A stretch of 64,000 nt of DNA, from positions 310,001-374,000 of the forward strand of contig CAJNDS010000036.1 of the NCBI GenBank assembly GCA_905221605.1. Reading direction: 5' to 3'. Below the pieces are notes generated by a model. That model saw nothing but the letters and a program-made list of their open reading frames with translations. It did no database searches and had not been told where the DNA came from. The DNA comes from Symbiodinium natans (lineage: Eukaryota > Sar > Dinophyceae > Suessiales > Symbiodiniaceae). Shown here in pieces: positions 44,740-55,699 of this stretch. Positions within the stretch are counted from its first letter, which is position 1. Every line of letters starts with the position of its first letter. Made by a program: the position numbers and the translations under genes.

Positions 44740-44837
44740 TCACTCTCCTCCTGCCTCTGCGAATTCGTCGAAAGATGGCCTGCCATCCTTGTTCTTGTCC
44801 GGTTTGCGCGGAGCATCAGGTTGAGGGGTCGGCGGCA
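44740..44837 (-). CDS. EF-hand calcium-binding exon
   Basis: Minus frame reads DKNKDGRPSFDEF at 44761-44799. This fits the EF-hand loop: D1, N3, D5, invariant G6, F10 and E12, so it should bind calcium. It is preceded by a proline/basic linker (PQPDAPRKP) and followed by AEAGGE and TGA at 44740-44742. The TGA may be the true end or lie just past an unrecognised donor. The acceptor is taken at CGCCAG (44838); others are possible. Host protein unknown; could be a calcium-dependent kinase or a small sensor. Confidence 0.65.
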
Positions 44838-45084
44838 CTGGCGGTAGCCATTAAATCGGGCAGCGCGAGGTCCCCAAAGGACCGAGCAAATGCGGACCTT
44901 TTAGCCCGGGTCGTCCCGGGAATAGCCTTGCTGGCCTCTGGCCTTCTGCGAAGCAGAATTAGGCCGGACGCCAGTGCCGCCGACCCCCGCGTGCCGCCGG
45001 TGAACGGTTTTTTTTTCGTGGTTTTTTGCGTCGCCACGGAGGCCCCCAGAGGGCGCGCATCATGAGCATCAGCGGGTCCAGCCC

Positions 45085-45370
45085 GGGACCCCCAGGCGCG
45101 CATCAGGAGCATCAGCGGCTCCCGGGGCGGGACCCCGGGGGCGCATCAGGAGCATGATGCCCCCCAAAGGGCGGGCATAAGCGACGTGTCTAAGCCCGGG
45201 GCTAGGAAAAAGGGAGTTTAGGGGCCTTATAAAGTGCTTAGAAACGTTAAGGGAGTCTAGGAGCCTCAAACGCTTAGAGATTTGAAGGGAGTTTAGGGGC
45301 CTGAAAATGCTTAGAAACTTAACGCTTAGAGATTTTAAGGGAGTTTCGGGGCCTCAACATGCTTAGAAAC
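45085..45370. repeat. Two tandem motifs: GCGCATCAGGAGCATCA and a block of about 50 bp
   Basis: GCGCATCA(G/T)GAGCAT occurs three times at 45055-45155. Then AAGGGAGT(T/C)TAGG-GCCT...TGCTTAGAAACTTAA recurs three to four times to 45370. No gene recognised. Confidence 0.7.
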
Positions 45371-45469
45371 TGCTCGCCCCAGGCTTCTGCGTGCGCTGCC
45401 CGCCCATGGGCGCAGCCCCTTAAAATAGTAGAGAGGTTTAGGGTGTAGGGCTTAGGGCTCAAGGACTTC

Positions 45470-45572
45470 GTAGCCCAGCAACCAAATTATGATAAGGGTA
45501 CACTGTTTTGGCTGGTTACTGTATAAGGGAACCTTGTACCAAAACAAGGGTAAAGGGTACTGCTGTGCTGCC
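45470..45572. mobile_element. Fold-back element, family A, diverged
   Basis: Starts GTAGCCCAGCAACC and ends with a mismatched inverse (GGTACTGCTGTGCTGCC). Internal GGGTAC and ACCAAAACAAGGG resemble the copy at 38279. Confidence 0.6.
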
Positions 45573-46039
45573 AAGAGGATTAGGGTTTAGGGTTTAGGGT
45601 TTGGGGTTGGGATGCTAACAGCAGCTAACAGGGTTTCTAATAGGGGTTCTATAATCCCTACTAAGGACTGTTACCCCAAACCCTAAACCCCAAACCCCAA
45701 ACCCCAAACCCTAAACCCTAAACCCTAAACCCTGATAACAGAAAGGGGGAATTCCCAAGTTTTGGGGACTTTAGACGGACAGCCTCTGAGGGCCCCACGT
45801 GCGCTACCGGCCGGCCACCTGTTCAGGGCGGTGGGACCCTAAAAACCCGCAACCAAGAGGCTTGCACGTTTTCCTTACATTTTTCGGGTTCAGGGTTTAC
45901 GGTTTAGGGTTTAGGGTTTAGGGTTTAGGGTTCCTGGTAGCTCAAGAACCCCGAAAAATATTCTTCCTTTTAAGAGTAAAAGCCCTAAACCCTAAACCCT
46001 AAACCCTAAACCCTGAACCCTAAACCCTAAACCCTAAAC

Positions 46040-46128
46040 CCATTGCTGAAGCAAATAGTCGATGGACGCCTGCGATACCACACTCTGCAGGGTCCTCTGG
46101 GAGACTCTGCGGGAAGCTCTCTGGGATG
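46040..46128 (-). CDS. Minus-strand helical exon
   Basis: Reads RVSQRTLQSVVSQASIDYLL then QQW, with donor TGG|GTTTAGGG, so the intron starts with the heptamer. Four in-frame CAG acceptors make the start uncertain; by the AG|G preference the inner TCGCAG|G (start 46069) is likely. Joins in phase 0 to the exon at 46280. Family not recognised. Confidence 0.58.
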
Positions 46129-46279
46129 CTCCAGGGTGGGAAATCCAGGAACACTCTGTTTAGGGTTTAGGGTTTAGGGTTTGGGGTTTGGGGTTTGGGG
46201 TTTAGGGTTTGGGGTTTGGGGTTTAGGGTTTGGGGTTTGGGGTTTAGGGTTTAGGGCTTGGGGTTTGGGGTTTAGGGAC

Positions 46280-46311
46280 TCTCCGCCCCAGCTTTGTGAG
46301 CTCCTTCCAGC
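46280..46311 (-). CDS. Minus-strand micro-exon
   Basis: Thirty-two nt after ACGGGCAG|G reading WKELTKLGRR, with a GTCCCT donor, phase 0 into the exon at 46040. Short, so it relies on splice sites. Confidence 0.42.
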
Positions 46312-47920
46312 CTGCCCGTAACCCGAGCCGGCCAAAACCTCAAATCCTCAAACCCTGTGTGTTTTAACCCTTAAGTCCCCTTAAATCCTAAACCCTAAAC
46401 CCTTAAAGCTCTGCACACGAACCCTAACCCGTAAACCTAAACCCCTAAGCCCTGAAGCCCGTGCGGTCCAACAATGTCTCAAACCTTACAGGCACATACA
46501 GCCGTGACCTGTACTTAGAGCCGCTGCAACAAGTGCATATGTTCAATGGCTCCTTTCTGAAACGAAGGCATGGGAAATAAACAACACAGTTTCTCAACAA
46601 AAACGGCCCAGATTAGGATTTCGGGCTTCCAGACCTAGACCCTTCCCCCCATCCCCCCGAAACCGGCGTTCTACCCCCCTCCAAACACAAACGAAATCTT
46701 AAGCCCTGAACCAAACCCTAAACCCTAAATCCGAAACCCTAAACCCTAAACCCTGAATCCTAAACCCTAAACCCTAAACCCTAAACCCTTCTTAAGAGCC
46801 TTCAGGATGAAGCCGGGCAGGCTTCTTCGCCTCCCCCGACATGGAGGTTTAGGGTTTAGGGTTTAGGGTTCAGGGTTTAGGGTTTAGGGCTTAGGGTTTA
46901 GGGTTTAGGGTTTAGGGTTTAGGGTTTAGGGTTTAGGGTTGGGGGGGGGGGGGGTTAGGGTTTAGGGTTTAGGATTTAGGGTTGAGGGTTTAGGGTTTTA
47001 GGGTTTCCGGGCTTAGGGTTTAGGGACATTCGGCAGCCCGACCCCTCCAGACCTAGCACCCCCAAGACCCCTACCTGGGGCTCAGCCTACCTTGACCTCA
47101 GGACTTACAAGGAGGGGCCCGGGGCCCCTTAGTTTTTGGGTTTAGGGTTCCGGGGTCACTGCTCCCAAAAAAAACGTCCATTTTGGGTTCTGTACTATGT
47201 AAGGTAGCCCCCTCTTGTTTAGGTATCCGAAAGGGGACCTTGGGCCGAAGAGCAACCCTAGGATTGAAAGGGGTATCCTTTTTGGTTTTTAAAAAGGCTC
47301 AGAAGGGAACTCAAACCTTAAGCAAATGGACTCCGGGCCTACTCTGGGTCCTAGGAAAATTGGATTTAAGGTTTGGGGTCTAGGGGGGAGTTTGAAGTGC
47401 CCAAGCTTGGGTTTCAGGTATTGCAAAAGGTTGGCAAGTTAGGGTTTAGGTTTAGGGTTTCGCGCTTGGTCAATGTCAGGGGGGGGGGGGGGGGGTGGTA
47501 CTTACTCCTAAACCCTAAACCCTAAACCCTAAACCCTAAACCCTAAACCCTATATTGGGCTTAAGATGGCTTAGTTTGGGGCATGGGCCCTGCGATTCGG
47601 AGGCCACATGTGGTTGAAGGTAGCTCCAGTTCTGCCGGGCTCAGGGGCTATGCGAGGGTTTAGGGTTTAGGGTTTAAGGTTTTGTTGGTTAGGGTTTAGG
47701 GTTTGGAAGCCTAAACCCTAAACCCCTGCACCCCTTATCCCCCAAACCCCTAAACCCTGCAACCTGGAGGTTTAGGGCCGAGCTGAGCTATCTATTAAGG
47801 GACCTTTGGCTTCTTTTCAGAGAACCTAGAAACTAAAGAAGGCAAACGGGTACCCTGAAGCCCGCCAAGCCCTAAACCCCAAACCCTCAACCCTAAACCC
47901 TAAACCCCTACTGATTAAAC

Positions 47921-47982
47921 CTGAGAGAGCTACTGGCCTGCATGAGGTACTCGTGGTGGGCCTGAACTTGCCTTGCCATGGA
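47921..47982 (-). CDS. Minus-strand coiled-coil-like exon
   Basis: After GCCTGCAG reads SMARQVQAHHEYLMQASSSL plus AG, with a canonical donor (AG|GTTTAATC). Flanked by CCCTAAA to the left and a very long TTTAGGG array to the right. Joins in phase 0 after VVK of the exon at 48426. Family not recognised. Confidence 0.62.
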
Positions 47983-47999
47983 CTGCAGGCCCTGCGGCT

Positions 48000-48120
48000 G
48001 AGGGTTTAGGGTTTAGGGTTTAGGGTTTAGGGTTTAGGGTTTAGGGTTTAGGGTTTAGGGTTTAGGGTTTAGGGTTTAGGGTTTAGGGTTTAGGGTTTAG
48101 GGTTTAGGGTTTAGGGTTTA
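48000..48120 (+). repeat. TTTAGGG array, nearly perfect
   Basis: About seventeen uninterrupted heptamers immediately right of the exon at 47921-47982. Confidence 0.96.
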
Positions 48121-48425
48121 GCATTTAGGGGGACCCACAGAGGGACCTGAACTACCGATTTTATAATCAGCCATAACTATAGTTGCCCTACTCCTAACCC
48201 CTAAACCCTAAACCCTAAACCCTAAACCCTAAACCCTAAACCCTAGGGATCCCCGGACCTTGAGGGTCTAGAGGCTTTGGGGTTTAGGCGGTTTAGGGTT
48301 AGGAGTTAGGGGTTAGCCGACCCTAGACCAGACACCCATAAATTGGGGGAACCCTAAACCCTAAACCCTAAACCCTAAACCCTAAACCCTAAACCCTACC
48401 TTCAAGTAAGGGATCCCTTGGTTGC

Positions 48426-48468
48426 CTTGACGACCCTGAGTCTGACACGCCTGAGTTGTTCCAGCATC
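48426..48468 (-). CDS. Minus-strand helical exon
   Basis: After CCCTAG|G, where the acceptor is formed by the end of the CCCTAAA array itself, reads MLEQLRRVRLRVVK. GC donor (GCAACC), phase 0 into the exon at 47921. Together they make one long amphipathic helix. Confidence 0.6.
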
Positions 48469-48735
48469 CTAGGGTTTAGGGTTTAGGGTTTAGGGTTTAG
48501 GTTTAGCGTTTAGGGTTTGAGGGCTTGGGGTTTTAGGGTTTAGGGGTTTAGGGTTTTTAGGATTAAGGGAATCAAAGACTCCCCAAGAAGGTGAAAGGCT
48601 TCCTACTCTACTACTTTCTAAGACTATACTCCCCTCAGAACCTTATTAAAAATGATATGTTTAATATCCTCTGGGGTTTTATATAAACAAAAACAAAAAA
48701 CAATTCCCAAGGGGGATATAGAAGACTCAGCGAAC

Positions 48736-48779
48736 CTCCTGGAGGATCGCGTCGAAGTCGGTGGCCCCGTGTCTCCGCG
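48736..48779 (-). CDS. Minus-strand exon
   Basis: After AAAGGAG reads RRHGATDFDAILQE with donor GTTCGC. Begins with two bases of a codon whose first base is supplied by the exon at 50072, so phases agree. Family not recognised. Confidence 0.5.
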
Positions 48780-50071
48780 CTCCTTTGGGGGTTTCGGGTT
48801 GGGTGCCTCAACTTTGGGGTTTCTGGGGTTTGTAGCGTTTGCAGAGTTTGTAGGGTTTAGAGTTTAGAGTTTTGATAGGGTTGGGGGGACCGCGTTGTGG
48901 GGTTTGGGGTCTTGGGCTTGTCGTTGCAGGGTTTAGGTTCTTACTGTTCTATGAGTTGCACCTCACACTAGGAACAATGACTACGAATCGCTAGATAGAT
49001 AGATGTTACAGAAGGGCTTAGGGGAGGGCTGGAGGATCAGGGTTACACGTGGGGTAACTCGAACTATATATCCATATGTTTAGGCCCTGAAACCCTTCGT
49101 ATAACTACCCATAAACCTTCAAGTAGGGCTATAGGGTTTAGGGCTCGAGACGGACGCTTTCAGCGGGCTTACATCTGCATGCCTTCTCAGGAAAAAAGGT
49201 GCGTGTAGCAATACATGGAACTGGTGGCTCCTTCCGCCCCAAACCCTAACCCCCAAACCTGAAACCCTGAACGGCTTTATCAAGGGACTAGAGGAGGGAC
49301 CCCTTATAAGGGACATTAGGGGTTCTTTGGGAGTGATTTAGGGGCTAATTAGGTATATAGGGACTCTATAAGGTATATGTAGGGGTTATATAGGGCAAAA
49401 AGATTAGGATCCCTTCTAGGGATACCCCTTAAGTTTGGAGAGTCTGTGGTGCTTAGGGCATGGGGGAACGGCAGGTCTTCAGGACCCAATGTTGCGAAAC
49501 CACCAAGCCCCGAACCTTAAGCCCTGAACCCCCCCCAAGCCCAAGTAATCTAAGGGCCCGGGTTTAGGGTTTATGGTTGAGGGATCAGAGTTGAGGGTTT
49601 AGGGTTGAGGGTTTAAGGTTGAGGGTTTTGGGCTTCTATTTTCCTGTACTTCAGGTCTCAGCAGATGTCGGATGCACCGAAGCTCTGAGCCCAACCCCCC
49701 TTCAAAAGCCCCTGAGAGCCCTGAACCCGAAGCCCAAGCTGCCACTTCAGCATCTCGCAACGGTTGGTTCTTAGTAGGGCATGAGGGAACTAAGTACCTT
49801 GTATCCACCCAATAGAATCACTGAAAGGGTACATATATGTATATATATATGTATGTATACAGGGGAGATAAGGTACCTGATTCCCTCATCCCCTACTAAG
49901 AACCAATAAATTAAACCCTAAGCCCTAAAGCTCCAAATAACCCCAGCTGCCAAAGTAGGTACTCTTCAAAGACTTTAGACCCCAATGCAGGTATTGTGTG
50001 TATGCTTGCAGTCCCCTACACCCTAAACCCTAAGCCCTAAACCCTAAGGCAATTAACCCTAAACCCTAAAC

Positions 50072-50129
50072 CCTGCAACCGGCCTTCGCGAAGGTTAATC
50101 GTCCCATGCGTCTGCTGCCGGACCAAAAC
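50072..50129 (-). CDS. Minus-strand exon
   Basis: After CACCAAG|G reads VLVRQQTHGTINLREGRLQ, ending CAGG|GTTTAGGG. Donor is the heptamer; phase 1 matches the exon at 48736. Right flank is TTTAGGG-like, left flank CCCTAAA. Confidence 0.58.
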
Positions 50130-50186
50130 CTTGGTGGGTTTAGGGTTCAATGTTTAGGGTTTTGGGTTTTGGGTTTATCGCGTTTA

Positions 50187-50468
50187 ACATCCCAAGTTGT
50201 AGGTTTGAGCACGTGGGATGTTCCCCCCTAAACCAACAGTCCTTACTAGGGGGCACTATTGTCCCTATTAAGGACTTTTAGTATAAGGGAGAACATCCAT
50301 AGGGTTTAGGGCCTAGGGCTAGGAGAAGCCCCTAGAACCCTAGAGAACCCTCTGCTTGATTACCGTGCTCAAACCTACAACTTGGGATGTTCCCCTTTCT
50401 GCTAACAGTCCTTAATAGGGAACGATAATCCCCATAAAGGACTGTTAGCATAAGGGGGGACATCCCAA
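50187..50468. mobile_element. Pair of family C fold-back elements joined by a 28-bp perfect inverted repeat
   Basis: Element 1 (50215-50299) and element 2 (50382-50468) each read GGGATGTTCCCC...AACAGTCCTTA...TAAGGAC(T)...ACATCC. In addition 50187-50214 is the exact reverse complement of 50364-50391 (core AAGTTGTAGGTTTGAGCACG). This is a composite or nested palindrome. Confidence 0.8.
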
Positions 50469-52595
50469 CCTAAACCTCTACAAACCCAAAGCCCTACTTG
50501 AAGGTTCACGGGCGGAAAGGAGTGGGGCTGGTCCTTGGGGACGACCTGACACTAAACACACACGCACCCTAGTCCACAAACTCGTCCACAAACCCTAAAC
50601 CCCAACCCACAAAAGCCTGAAACCCGAAACCCCAAACCCCCCCCCCCACCCCCCACCCCTGAACCCTTAACCCTGAACCCTAAACCCTAAACCCTAAACC
50701 CTAAACCCTAAACCCTAAAAAAAAAAAAAACAATGAGCCGCTGGCGGACTTCGCGCCCTTGCCTCGCAGCCCCGGACTTTGCGCCCAGGAGTGCTTCAGT
50801 GCGTAGGGGCTTCGGGTTTTTGGGTTAGGGTTTAGGGTTTAGGGTTTAGGGTTTGGGGTTTAGGGTTTAGGGTTTAGGGTTTAGGGGTTTAGGGGTTTAG
50901 GGGTTTAGGGGTTTCGGGGTTTAGGGGTTTAGGGGGTTTAGGGGGTTTAGGGGTTTAGGGTTTAGGGTTTAAGGTCTAGGGTTTAGGGTTTATGGTTTAG
51001 GGGCTTCGGGTTTTGGGTCACAGGATTAGGGCAAATACCCCCTTGTGTTCCATCATAAGGTAGTCTCCAAAAAGAGCTTCCCTGATACACCCCAAAAAAG
51101 GTCACTGGTACTTCCTAGAGGACCCCCAAAAATAGCACCCCTGATTTTCGGAAACCCCAATAAACAATCATACTGGGTTGATATCCTTTGGGTTGGGATG
51201 CTCCCCCTTATGCGAACAGTCCCTAAGAGGGAGTATGATAGGGGGGTACTATCATCCCCATGAAGGGCGAACCCTAAACCCTAAACCCTAAACCCTAAAC
51301 CCTAAACCCTAAACCCTAAACCGGGTTCTGTGACCTACAAGAAGAGGAGACGGAAGGAGCCATTGAGGGTTTATAGTTAGGGTTGATGAGGCTAGGGTGC
51401 ACGAGTCCCTAAAGATCGCCAATAAGTATTTGGGTTTAGGGTTTAGGGTTTAGGGTTTGGGGTTTAGGGTTTGGGGTTTGGGGGTTCGGGTTTAGGATTC
51501 GCGGCTTATCGGCTGTTGCTCGTCCTTGGGGGTTTGTGGGTTGTGCGGTTCGGGTGTTTTTGGTTCACGAAGTTCAGGGAATGTGGGTCACAGAGTCTGG
51601 AGGGCGTGCAAAGTTTAGGGTTACAAGCTTTAGAGGGCAGAGCTTAACGTTTAGGGCTTCGGGCATGGGGCTGCCCTACTTTGAAAGGCTGACTTACGGC
51701 TCCTTTCCCTACTAAGAACCAGTCAAAACCGACTCAGAGTCTGTTCATGGGTGGTTCTCTAAATTAGGGCCCTTTTTGGCCTTTTTTACAAGGGTGCCGT
51801 ATTCATTTACGGAACTGCCTCATGTTGATAGAAAATAAAAAAAGCCAAGTTTTCCATCAAGCATTCGTTTGCGCTTACAAGAAATTCAGGTTTTGCCACA
51901 AGACAACTCCTCGGCATAGGAGAAACCTAGAGACACTATTTGGTCCCTGTGGCTTTCGGACTGGGGTTTAGGGTGCCCCTTGCTGTTGGATGGCTGGCGA
52001 GTTGGGTTTCGGGGTTTAGTTTTGACAAGCTCAAGAATCCAACATCCCATAACATCCCCAAAGTGGCGTGCCTCCTTTGAACAGAGATCCTAATGTGGTT
52101 TGGGGACTTTTTTTGCTAACAGGGATGTTGTAGTCTCTGGGAAGCTAAGGTAGCCAAGCCGTGTGCCCGTGAAGCCTAAGATAAAAGGAACAAGGGACTA
52201 CTGGGCGTCCTCAAGGTGATGACAGGCTACAGGTCGATATGGGGGATTACGAAAATAGGGGGCCGCTAAAATAGACCCCCAAAGAGTAGGATGCCCTTAT
52301 CATGAGGAACACAATAAGGCACCCCTAATATCGTAAAACCACCCTTTTGCGCTTCTAGAGTGTCTCTCGGATGCTACTTCCTGCAACGCGCCTTTGTCCG
52401 GGTTGAGGAGCCTAGGAGGACGACCGCTGGAGGCTTCAGGGTTCGGGTTTAGGACTTTACGTGCAGGCTGTTGTGCTCTGGGCTCCATTAAGGCCTTATC
52501 CGACCTTGGCATACACCAGGAAGGGGGGGGGAGGGGGGTAGGGGAGTCAGGAGGAGCCGGTGACCCTCACCCAGTGACTCCGCGGCGAAGCTGCC

Positions 52596-52699
52596 CGATG
52601 TTCCCCCTTATACTAACAGCCCTTAATCGGGATTCTAGTACCCCGGTACCCCCTATTACAATCCCGACTAAGGACTGTTAGTGTAAGGAGAAACATCCC
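52596..52699. mobile_element. Fold-back element, family C, best-preserved arms
   Basis: Left arm GATGTTCCCCCTTATACTAACAGCCCTTAATCGGGATT and a right arm that is nearly its reverse complement (AATCCCGACTAAGGACTGTTAGTGTAAGGAGAAACATC), about 38 bp each around a short loop. Other partial copies are at 51196-51262 and 45612-45671. Confidence 0.8.
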
Positions 52700-53796
52700 G
52701 AATGAGGCCTCTTAGCCCAAGATTGGGGCTTACAACTTCGGTTTCTTCACCCGCCGAGCTCCGTGGTAGGTTTGGGGTGGGCTTGGGGTCGGGGTAGGCT
52801 TCCCTAACCCCTAAACCCATGAAGAAACCCTCAGCCCTAAACAGCTGATAAGTTGAGGGCTGATACAGTGCACAGCCCCCCCCCCCCCCCCCCCAAACAA
52901 GAGACCCGGCCCATAAGGCCGTCAACCCATCCCTGAACCCTTTTGAAGGCCTTCAAACCCTTCCCTTAAAACCCCTAAATCCCGTAATTTAACCCTTTGA
53001 ACCCTTTAAACCCGTCAAACTCTTCAAACCCTGATGCCCCTCTGAAGCCTAGTTCGGAATAATCCCACATTGGCAGTGGGGGCCGGGAAAAAGGGGGGTG
53101 TCTGGCGTTTGTCCGAGCCCGCTGCCCGGCCGTCATCCGACCTTAAGCTTGGAAGTCTAGCATCTAGGGTGCAGAGCTTTAGGATTTTTGAGGAAGCATT
53201 TAAGCAACCTGCATCGAAGAATTGAGGGTTTAGGGTGCCCGGTTGGGGGGGGTTAGGGTGCCTGTAGGTGCTAAGGTTTACAGGTTTGGGGGGAGGTCGG
53301 GGCTTCTTCTAGCTTCGGGCTTAGAGCCCCCTACGGGCCATGTACCCATATAGTCTGTACTTGGGCCAAAAAAACACGTTCCATACAGTAGCTTTAGGAC
53401 CCGAATGCACACTGTTATCCAAACCCAAGAGTAACCTAAGAATGAATAGGGTGAATAGGGCGCCCTTTCTGGTTTGAAGGGCCTCACTCGTGTAAGGGAA
53501 CCCAAACCAAGAAAAAGGAAATAAGGGCCTACTCTGGGTCCTGGCTGTATAGGACCCTTAACCCTAAACCTTAAACCCCAAACCACAAACCCTTAAAGTT
53601 AGGGGCCGGGGGGGGGCATGTAGCCAAAGGCACCTGTGACTCGAGCTCGGGAACTCTGGGAGCCCGAACAATACACAGCCCTGAGCCGTAAACCCTAGTT
53701 GAAGGTTCATTGGGTAATTATAAGTAGGGTGATAAAGTACCCTAAACAAGGATATGACCAGTTATAACTATGGTTACCCTACTTGTAACCCTACCC

Positions 53797-53942
53797 CTAA
53801 ACCCTAAACCCTAAACCCTAAACCCTAAACCCTAAACCCTAAACCCTAAACCCTAAACCCTAAACCCTAAACCCTAAAACCTAAACCCTAAACCCTAAAC
53901 CCTAAACCCTAAACCCTAAACCCTAAACCCTAAACCCTAACC
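53797..53942 (-). repeat. CCCTAAA array, nearly perfect
   Basis: About twenty heptamers with one CCCTAAAA slip, left of the candidate exon at 53960 and facing the TTTAGGG array at 54034-54136. Confidence 0.96.
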
Positions 53943-53959
53943 TTCAAGTACACCCTTAC

Positions 53960-54020
53960 TTGAAACTTGGGCCGGAGGTAGGGCAACTGCAGCAACCCGA
54001 AGTGGGCACACATAAGCCAA
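53960..54020. CDS. Exon candidate beside a telomere-like intron (strand uncertain)
   Basis: Minus: acceptor ACTTCAG, reads WLMCAHFGLLQLPYLRPKFQ, donor CAA|GTAAGGG, sixteen of twenty third positions G or C. Plus: the overlapping segment reads QLQQPEVGTHKPTE and ends at GTGAGT. I favour minus for this exon. Family not recognised. Confidence 0.48.
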
Positions 54021-54025
54021 CTGAA

Positions 54026-54168
54026 GTGAGTACGGGTTTAGGGTTTAGGTTTAGGGTTTAGGGTTTAGGGTTTAGGGTTTAGGGTTTAGGGTTTAGGGTT
54101 TAGGGTTTAGGGTTTAGGGTTTAGGGTTTAGGGTTTGGGACACAGAGGGTACCATGTTGCACTTACAG
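54026..54168 (+). other. Short intron made almost only of TTTAGGG, with good splice sites on both strands
   Basis: Plus reading: GTGAGTACGGG, then the array, then CACTTACAG. Minus reading: GTAAGTGC, then CCCTAAA repeats, then ACTCACTTCAG. Both would be canonical GT-AG introns of about 145 nt with open exons on either side. Confidence 0.6.
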
Positions 54169-54210
54169 GCGTTCATCAGGCTCATCAGGGAGCTCAACCC
54201 AACGAACAGG
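54167..54210. CDS. Exon candidate on the other side of the same intron (strand uncertain)
   Basis: Minus: after TATGAAG reads PVRWVELPDEPDER, phase 2, matching the exon at 53960. Plus: after TTACAG reads AFIRLIRELNPTNRLHTE, phase 0, with better third-position GC. The two exons thus give conflicting strand evidence. Confidence 0.42.
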
Positions 54211-55491
54211 CTTCATACGGAACCCTCAGCCTAAAATCCAAGAAGCCCCCTAGCCCTCTAAAGCTCGAAGCACTAGAAACTCTTATGTGCCAGGTTTATG
54301 TACAATGTGCAGGGGATGTCAGGTCAAACTTGTGCAAGCAGATCAGCAAAAACACAAAAACCCAAAACAAAACCGAGAGTCAACAGCAACTTTCGTCCAA
54401 ACAAAACATACATGGACATGCATGAACCATACACTGGGCAGGTGCTTAAGCCTTTGGAAAATGTATATAGGGCCCATATTAAAAACCAAGTAAGGAAAAA
54501 GAGAAATGTCCCAACAGCCAACCCGGTATAGATCCTGAAAACCCTCCAAACACACTGCGAAAGAGCCGGGGCCGTAAACCCGAAACATTAAACCCGAAAC
54601 CCTAAACCCTGAAAACCCTGAAAACCCTAAACCCCTAAACCCTGAAAAGCCTGAAAACCCTGAAAAACCTACACCCCAAACTCCAAACCCTACAAACCCG
54701 AAACCCTGAAAACCCTGAAAAGCCTACACCCTCAACCCTAAAAACCCTGAAAACCCTGAAAATCCTGAAAACCCTAAACGCCCTAAACCCTAAACCCTAA
54801 CCCTAAACCCTAAACCGAAAACTCTAAACCCTAAACCCTAAGCCTTAAAAACCCCAAACCCGAAACCCTCAAAACCCTAAACCCTAAACCCTGAACCCTG
54901 AAAACTGAAAACCCTAAACCCTAAACTGCCCGGCGAGTGGCCGTCCCTTTCCGAGCTCACAGGATGCCGATGACACGCTGCTGCCGAAGGCTCGCCCCAA
55001 AAAGTATTTTTGCTGTGGTTTGGGGGTTTAGGGTTTGGGGTTAGGGTTTAGGGTTTAGGGTTTAGGGTTTAGGGTTTAGGGTTTCGGGTTTAGGGTTTAG
55101 GGTTTAGGGTTCAGGGTTTAGGGTTTAGGGTTTTCAGTGTTTTCTTGGCTTATAGGGCTCGAAAAGCTTGAGCTCTCCTAACCTTCCCTTCAAAGGCGCT
55201 TCCCCCCCCCAAAAAGGACTTGCGTTGTGCTAGTTCAGGGTTTTCGTGGCTTACCTGAACCTTCTGGCCTCAAAGTAGGGTTACGAAAAGCCGCTCATCA
55301 GGTTCTTTGGCAAGGAACCTCAAAGCCCATCACAAAGCCCTTCAGGGCTTCATGGGTTTAGGGTTTCGTACGGTTTTGGGTTCTCACTTCCTCCAACAAG
55401 TATCCAACTAAATCTCATTTAGGGTTTGGGGTTTGGGGTTTAGGCACTGCCGATGCTGCCCCTGCAAATTCTTGCTTCGCCGTTGCATGAT

Positions 55492-55512
55492 GCTGAGCCG
55501 AAGTGGCTACAG
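55492..55512 (-). other. Spliced-leader-like relict
   Basis: The minus strand reads CTGTAGCCACTTCGGCTCAGC. It matches the conserved dinoflagellate spliced-leader sequence (CCGTAGCCATTTTGGCTCAAG) at about 16 of 21 positions, from memory of that sequence. No GT follows, so it is not an SL RNA donor. An ATG follows three bases later (MQRRSKNLQ), which would suit a relict SL carried on a reverse-transcribed mRNA that re-entered the genome. Confidence 0.55.
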
Positions 55513-55699
55513 CAAGTTTAGACGAAGGGTTGAAGCTGCGTTTTTTTTGCAAGACACTAAACTGATGCACGTTCCGCTTACTCGCTCGGATTGCTGGGTA
55601 CACCATGAGAGAAGCACACCCCTTAAAAAACTCCGTTTTGCCTACAGCTTAGTGGCAATAAATGACTCTTTATATAATTTGTAGGTAACGGTATATAAA

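Larger units (their letters stand above)
50300..53950. other. Repeat-rich stretch with no secure gene
   Basis: Holds fold-back elements (family C), heptamer arrays (50655-50718, 50826-51000 with GGGGTTTA variants, 51270-51322) and one weak exon-like segment near 50735-50812. A minus frame at 52300-52512 looks partly coding (MPRSDKALMEPRAQQPA) but cannot be placed. Nothing else is convincing. Confidence 0.55.

Noticed and set aside
52395-52425. A 27-nt GT-AG micro-intron within the minus frame at 52300-52512
   Set aside because: Boundaries fit, but so short an intron is implausible without transcript evidence.
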